DNA from: Clostridia bacterium
GTDB taxonomy: Bacteria > Bacillota > Clostridia > Lachnospirales > Lachnospiraceae
Assembly: GCA_009929525.1 (NCBI GenBank)
Contig: SAAH01000037.1
Coordinates: forward strand, 1-33,704
DNA: 33,704 nucleotides
Direction: 5' to 3'
The notes below the pieces were generated by a model. The model worked only from the letters and a program-made list of their open reading frames with translations, was not told the origin of the DNA and searched no databases. Every line of letters starts with the position of its first letter. Position 1 is the first letter of the stretch. Below, one piece after another: positions 29,961 to 33,704 of this stretch. The translations under genes were made by a program, and so were the position numbers.

Positions 29961-31124
29961 TTATCGAAAAGATTTCTGATAAATCTCTAAATAATCTGCA
30001 TCGGATAATGGCAGCGGATCAGCTGTAATATCTCCACCTAAAACTTCATGTACTCTCTGTGGATATAATTTTAATTCTTCCTCAGTAATTCCTTCATCGC
30101 TCATCTTAAGGTCTGCACATCCTACTGCTGCAATTAAGTCATCCAATGCTTTGATGAAATCTTTTCCGGAGGTTGGATTTTCAATGCCCATTGCCTTTGC
30201 CATCTTGATCATTGGAATTTCTGCTGCCTTCTTCTCTGCAAAGAAATCGTAATATGCATGTGCTGTCATAATCAAGCCTGCTCCATGAACAAGATCTTCA
30301 TGATAACTTCCCATAACATGCTCAATAGTATGAGCTGATGTACAGAGCATGTAATAACCAGCCAATGTATTGGCAAGTGCCATGTTCTCTCTTGCTTCTA
30401 AATTAGAACCATCTTTGTACGCAATTGGAAGATTCTTTGCAATCAGCTCAATTGCCTTTAAAGCGAACTTTTCACCCATTGGATGCTCATTCTTGTTAAT
30501 TACGCTTTCAGATGCATGGAAAAATGCATCCATTCCCTGATATGCTGTAAATTTAGGTGGTACAGAAAGCATCAGCTTAGCATCTACCACAGACAAAGTT
30601 GGGAACATAGATGGGAAGAAAATTCCTGTCTTTTCTTTTGTCTCATCATTGGAAATAACAGCAGCGATATCGACTTCACTTCCGGTTCCTGCTGATGTGG
30701 TAATTGCTACGATTGGAATCGCATCAAATTCAGCGTTTTTCTTTCCGCCCTGACTGCTTAAGCTGTAATCCCAGATATCTCCTGGATTAGTTACCATAAG
30801 TGCAATACATTTGCTGCAGTCCATGACAGAGCCACCGCCAAGTGCTACAACGAAATCGCATCCGTTATCCTTTACTGCTTTTGCTCCATCCATAACATTT
30901 TCTTTTGTTGGATTAGGTCTTACTTCATCAAATAAAGCGTGTGCAATACCTGCAAGATCTAATTCTTTTTCTACTTGTGCCAGATAACCATTTTTCTTTG
31001 TAGACTGACCATTTGAAGTTACAATCAATGCTTTCTTACCTGGTAAAGTTTCTTCGTGCAAATGATTTAACTGACCTGCTCCAAAAAGCACTCTGGTTGG
31101 CATATTAAAAATAAATTGATTCAT
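29961..31124 (-). CDS. Iron-containing alcohol dehydrogenase
   Basis: A 387-residue group III alcohol dehydrogenase. GGGSVMD (residues 96-102) is the NAD(P) phosphate-binding motif; the second-domain His residues for the metal are in CTSAHTIEHVMGSYHEDLVHGAGL. It interconverts alcohols and aldehydes or ketones in the cytoplasm with NAD(P)H; a butanol dehydrogenase-like enzyme is plausible. The ATG at 31124 has AGGAGG six bases upstream; a longer frame to 31163 lacks such a site. It is divergent from the AraC regulator at 31322, and GTGGCAAATCTTAA lies 96 bases upstream. The C_GCAxxG_C_C gene follows in the operon. Confidence 0.93.
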   Translation of the reverse strand: MNQFIFNMPTRVLFGAGQLNHLHEETLPGKKALIVTSNGQSTKKNGYLAQVEKELDLAGIAHALFDEVRPNPTKENVMDGAKAVKDNGCDFVVALGGGSVMDCSKCIALMVTNPGDIWDYSLSSQGGKKNAEFDAIPIVAITTSAGTGSEVDIAAVISNDETKEKTGIFFPSMFPTLSVVDAKLMLSVPPKFTAYQGMDAFFHASESVINKNEHPMGEKFALKAIELIAKNLPIAYKDGSNLEARENMALANTLAGYYMLCTSAHTIEHVMGSYHEDLVHGAGLIMTAHAYYDFFAEKKAAEIPMIKMAKAMGIENPTSGKDFIKALDDLIAAVGCADLKMSDEGITEEELKLYPQRVHEVLGGDITADPLPLSDADYLEIYQKSFR

Positions 31125-31219
31125 AAATTCCTCCTTGATAAATTTGTGTGTTGTTTGTTTCATGATGTAATTTTACCTTTTATTTCTCATAAAATCAGCA
31201 CTATATATTAATATTATTA

Positions 31220-31233
31220 GTGGCAAATCTTAA
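31220..31233. promoter_or_regulatory. GTGGCAAATCTTAA site between dehydrogenase and AraC genes
   Basis: Third copy of the 14-base site found in the two duplicated modules (21885-21898 identical; 27813-27826 one difference). It lies between the divergent alcohol dehydrogenase and AraC genes, the expected place for an AraC-type binding site. Confidence 0.55.
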
Positions 31234-31321
31234 TATACTGTGGTATATTAAATATATCGAATACAGGATCCACAAGTCAGAAATAGCAGAAATATCGCTT
31301 AGGAACGGTGAGGATATATTT

Positions 31322-33209
<1,888 letters not shown>

Positions 33210-33216
<7 letters not shown>

Positions 33217-33238
33217 CCTTTTCTATTTGATTTATTCT
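33210..33238 (+). promoter_or_regulatory. Promoter of the Cys-repeat peptide gene
   Basis: TTAACA (33210-33215), 17 bases and TATTCT (33233-33238), followed 54 bases later by the ATG with GGAGG before it. A reasonable vegetative promoter. Confidence 0.45.
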
Positions 33239-33292
33239 ATAACCACAGATTGACAGACGTCAGCTGAATAATCCATATGGAGGAAAATCAAA

Positions 33293-33478
33293 ATGGGACT
33301 GAAAAATTTATTTGGTAAAAAAGAAACTGTTGCACCTGCTGCATGTGGTACAGCTTGCGGCGCTGGAGACAAACCAGCTGAGAAACCGGCTGCCTGCGGT
33401 ACAGCTTGCGGCGCTGGAGACAAACCAGCTGAGAAACCGGCTGCCTGCGGTACAGCTTGCGGCGCTGGAGACAAATAA
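33293..33478 (+). CDS. Small Cys-repeat peptide, candidate RiPP precursor
   Basis: A 61-residue peptide. Residues 1-15 (MGLKNLFGKKETVAP) look like a short leader; then come two full units AACGTACGAGDKPAEKP and a third that stops after AACGTACGAGDK. Each unit holds two Cys spaced four apart. GGAGG lies eight bases before the ATG, and a strong terminator follows at 33506. Regular Ala-Cys-Gly repeats in a tiny, highly translatable gene resemble the ACGX-repeat peptides that I recall as substrates of radical SAM/SPASM maturases; the name is from memory. The next gene would be the natural maturase but is interrupted by an IS-like element. Alternatively a small metal-binding peptide. Confidence 0.8.
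   Translation: MGLKNLFGKKETVAPAACGTACGAGDKPAEKPAACGTACGAGDKPAEKPAACGTACGAGDK
33338..33475 (+). repeat. 51-bp tandem coding repeat (2.7 copies)
   Basis: Units at 33338-33388, 33389-33439 and 33440-33475 (partial). They are identical except for two bases in the first unit (gcatgt versus gcctgc), implying recent duplication and likely copy-number variation among strains. This is a coding repeat, not a CRISPR array. Confidence 0.9.
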
Positions 33479-33505
33479 GATCTGCCAGTACATTTTCAGG
33501 TAAAG

Positions 33506-33540
33506 ATGAGATGGCAGATTCTTTCTGTCATCTCATTTTT
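33506..33540 (+). terminator. Terminator after the Cys-repeat peptide gene
   Basis: ATGAGATGGCAGA (33506-33518) pairs with TCTGTCATCTCAT (33524-33536) with one mismatch, five-base loop, then a T run. Between a precursor gene and the next gene, such a partial terminator would raise the precursor level above that of the downstream product. Confidence 0.8.
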
Positions 33541-33601
33541 CTTCATTATACTTTCATCTGACTATAACAAACATATGGAGTAAAAACTCGGGAGGTAAAT
33601 T

Positions 33602-33611
33602 ATGGAATATT
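33602..33611 (+). pseudogene. 5' end of a gene interrupted by an IS-like element
   Basis: GGGAGG (33590-33595) and ATG (33602) make a good translation start, but after ATG GAA TAT the sequence becomes the IS end GTAACTGTTCAG and the frame stops at TAG (33632). So a gene starting Met-Glu-Tyr seems to be cut at its fourth codon. The remainder should lie beyond the element outside this window; its identity is unknown. Confidence 0.45.
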
Positions 33612-33704
33612 GTAACTGTTCAGTACCCCATTAGTCAAAAGTGATTTCTGGGGTACCTGCTATTGCATTTTGAATTGCTTTGTAAGCATTAATTCCATGC
33701 TTTT
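33612..33704. mobile_element. Left end of an IS66-like insertion element (partial)
   Basis: Begins with GTAACTGTTCAG (33612-33623), the same end as the two mini-elements at 3.1 and 19.3 kb. A dyad GTACCCC (33623-33629) / GGGGTAC (33650-33656) follows. A minus-strand coding frame ends at 33631, eight bases inside the end repeat, as for a transposase gene reading outward. IS66 assignment rests on the GTAA end and on the 8-bp duplications of the mini-elements. Confidence 0.55.
33631..33704 (-). CDS. C-terminus of probable transposase (partial)
   Basis: The last 23 codons of a frame entering from the right edge: KHGINAYKAIQN then AIAGTPEITFD and stop TAA (33633-33631). The helical segment ending just before an inverted repeat is what one expects for the tail of an IS transposase, but the fragment is too short to identify the family by itself. 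Confidence 0.45.
   Translation of the reverse strand, partial: KHGINAYKAIQNAIAGTPEITFD

Noticed and set aside
33338-33475. Repeats resembling a CRISPR array
   Set aside because: The units are contiguous with no spacers and keep a reading frame with a good start site, so they are a coding tandem repeat.

Overview
The window looks like chromosome from an anaerobic, low-GC Gram-positive gut bacterium of the Clostridia, most probably Lachnospiraceae. The signs are AT-rich spacers, strong GGAGG-type ribosome binding sites, lipoprotein signals, and family content (EFR1-type ferredoxin, C_GCAxxG_C_C proteins, flavodoxin lipoproteins, ABC-F, MATE pumps). This placement rests on protein style, not on a marker gene. 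No rRNA, tRNA or CRISPR array was seen. Nearly all genes are on the minus strand; the plus-strand genes are a TetR regulator, an AraC regulator and a small Cys-repeat peptide.

Region 1 (1-8.9 kb): an ABC-F ATPase; an aldo/keto reductase divergent from a TetR regulator; a DeoR regulator plus P-loop kinase operon; and a four-gene sigma factor / membrane protein / ABC ATPase / ABC permease operon with overlapping ends.

Region 2 (8.9-19.4 kb) is a redox island rich in flavodoxin folds. An unbroken minus-strand run from 18062 down to 10138 encodes two flavodoxin lipoproteins, a fusion of a DUF4405 membrane cytochrome-like domain with an FGE-like domain and a flavodoxin, a cytoplasmic flavodoxin, an FMN reductase, a 2x[4Fe-4S] ferredoxin, a tautomerase, a DUF362 lipoprotein and an ArsP-type permease. 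It is bordered by wreckage: a LysR gene fused by deletion to half a flavodoxin, a frameshifted flavodoxin joined to a lipoprotein signal, and a fragment of a Fis-type HTH. Predicted topology puts three flavodoxin domains outside the membrane, suggesting an undescribed extracytoplasmic electron-transfer system.

Region 3 (19.7-32.3 kb) is a detoxification and efflux block: a hexapeptide acetyltransferase, three MATE pumps, a UvrA paralogue lacking the UvrB-binding domain, two C_GCAxxG_C_C proteins, a ferredoxin-type aldo/keto reductase, an iron-type alcohol dehydrogenase and an AraC regulator. A duplicated promoter module and a shared GTGG(C/T)AAATCTTAA site link three of these genes into a probable regulon. 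One MATE gene has a translated leader ORF that contains an intrinsic terminator.

Region 4 (32.2-33.7 kb): a decayed macrodomain/sirtuin (SirTM-type) pair, then a small peptide gene with AACGTACGAGDKPAEKP repeats (a candidate radical-SAM RiPP precursor), a terminator, and the start of a following gene that appears to be interrupted by an IS66-like element running off the right edge. Two 45-46 bp elements with the same IS ends and 8-bp target duplications lie at 3.1 kb and 19.3 kb.
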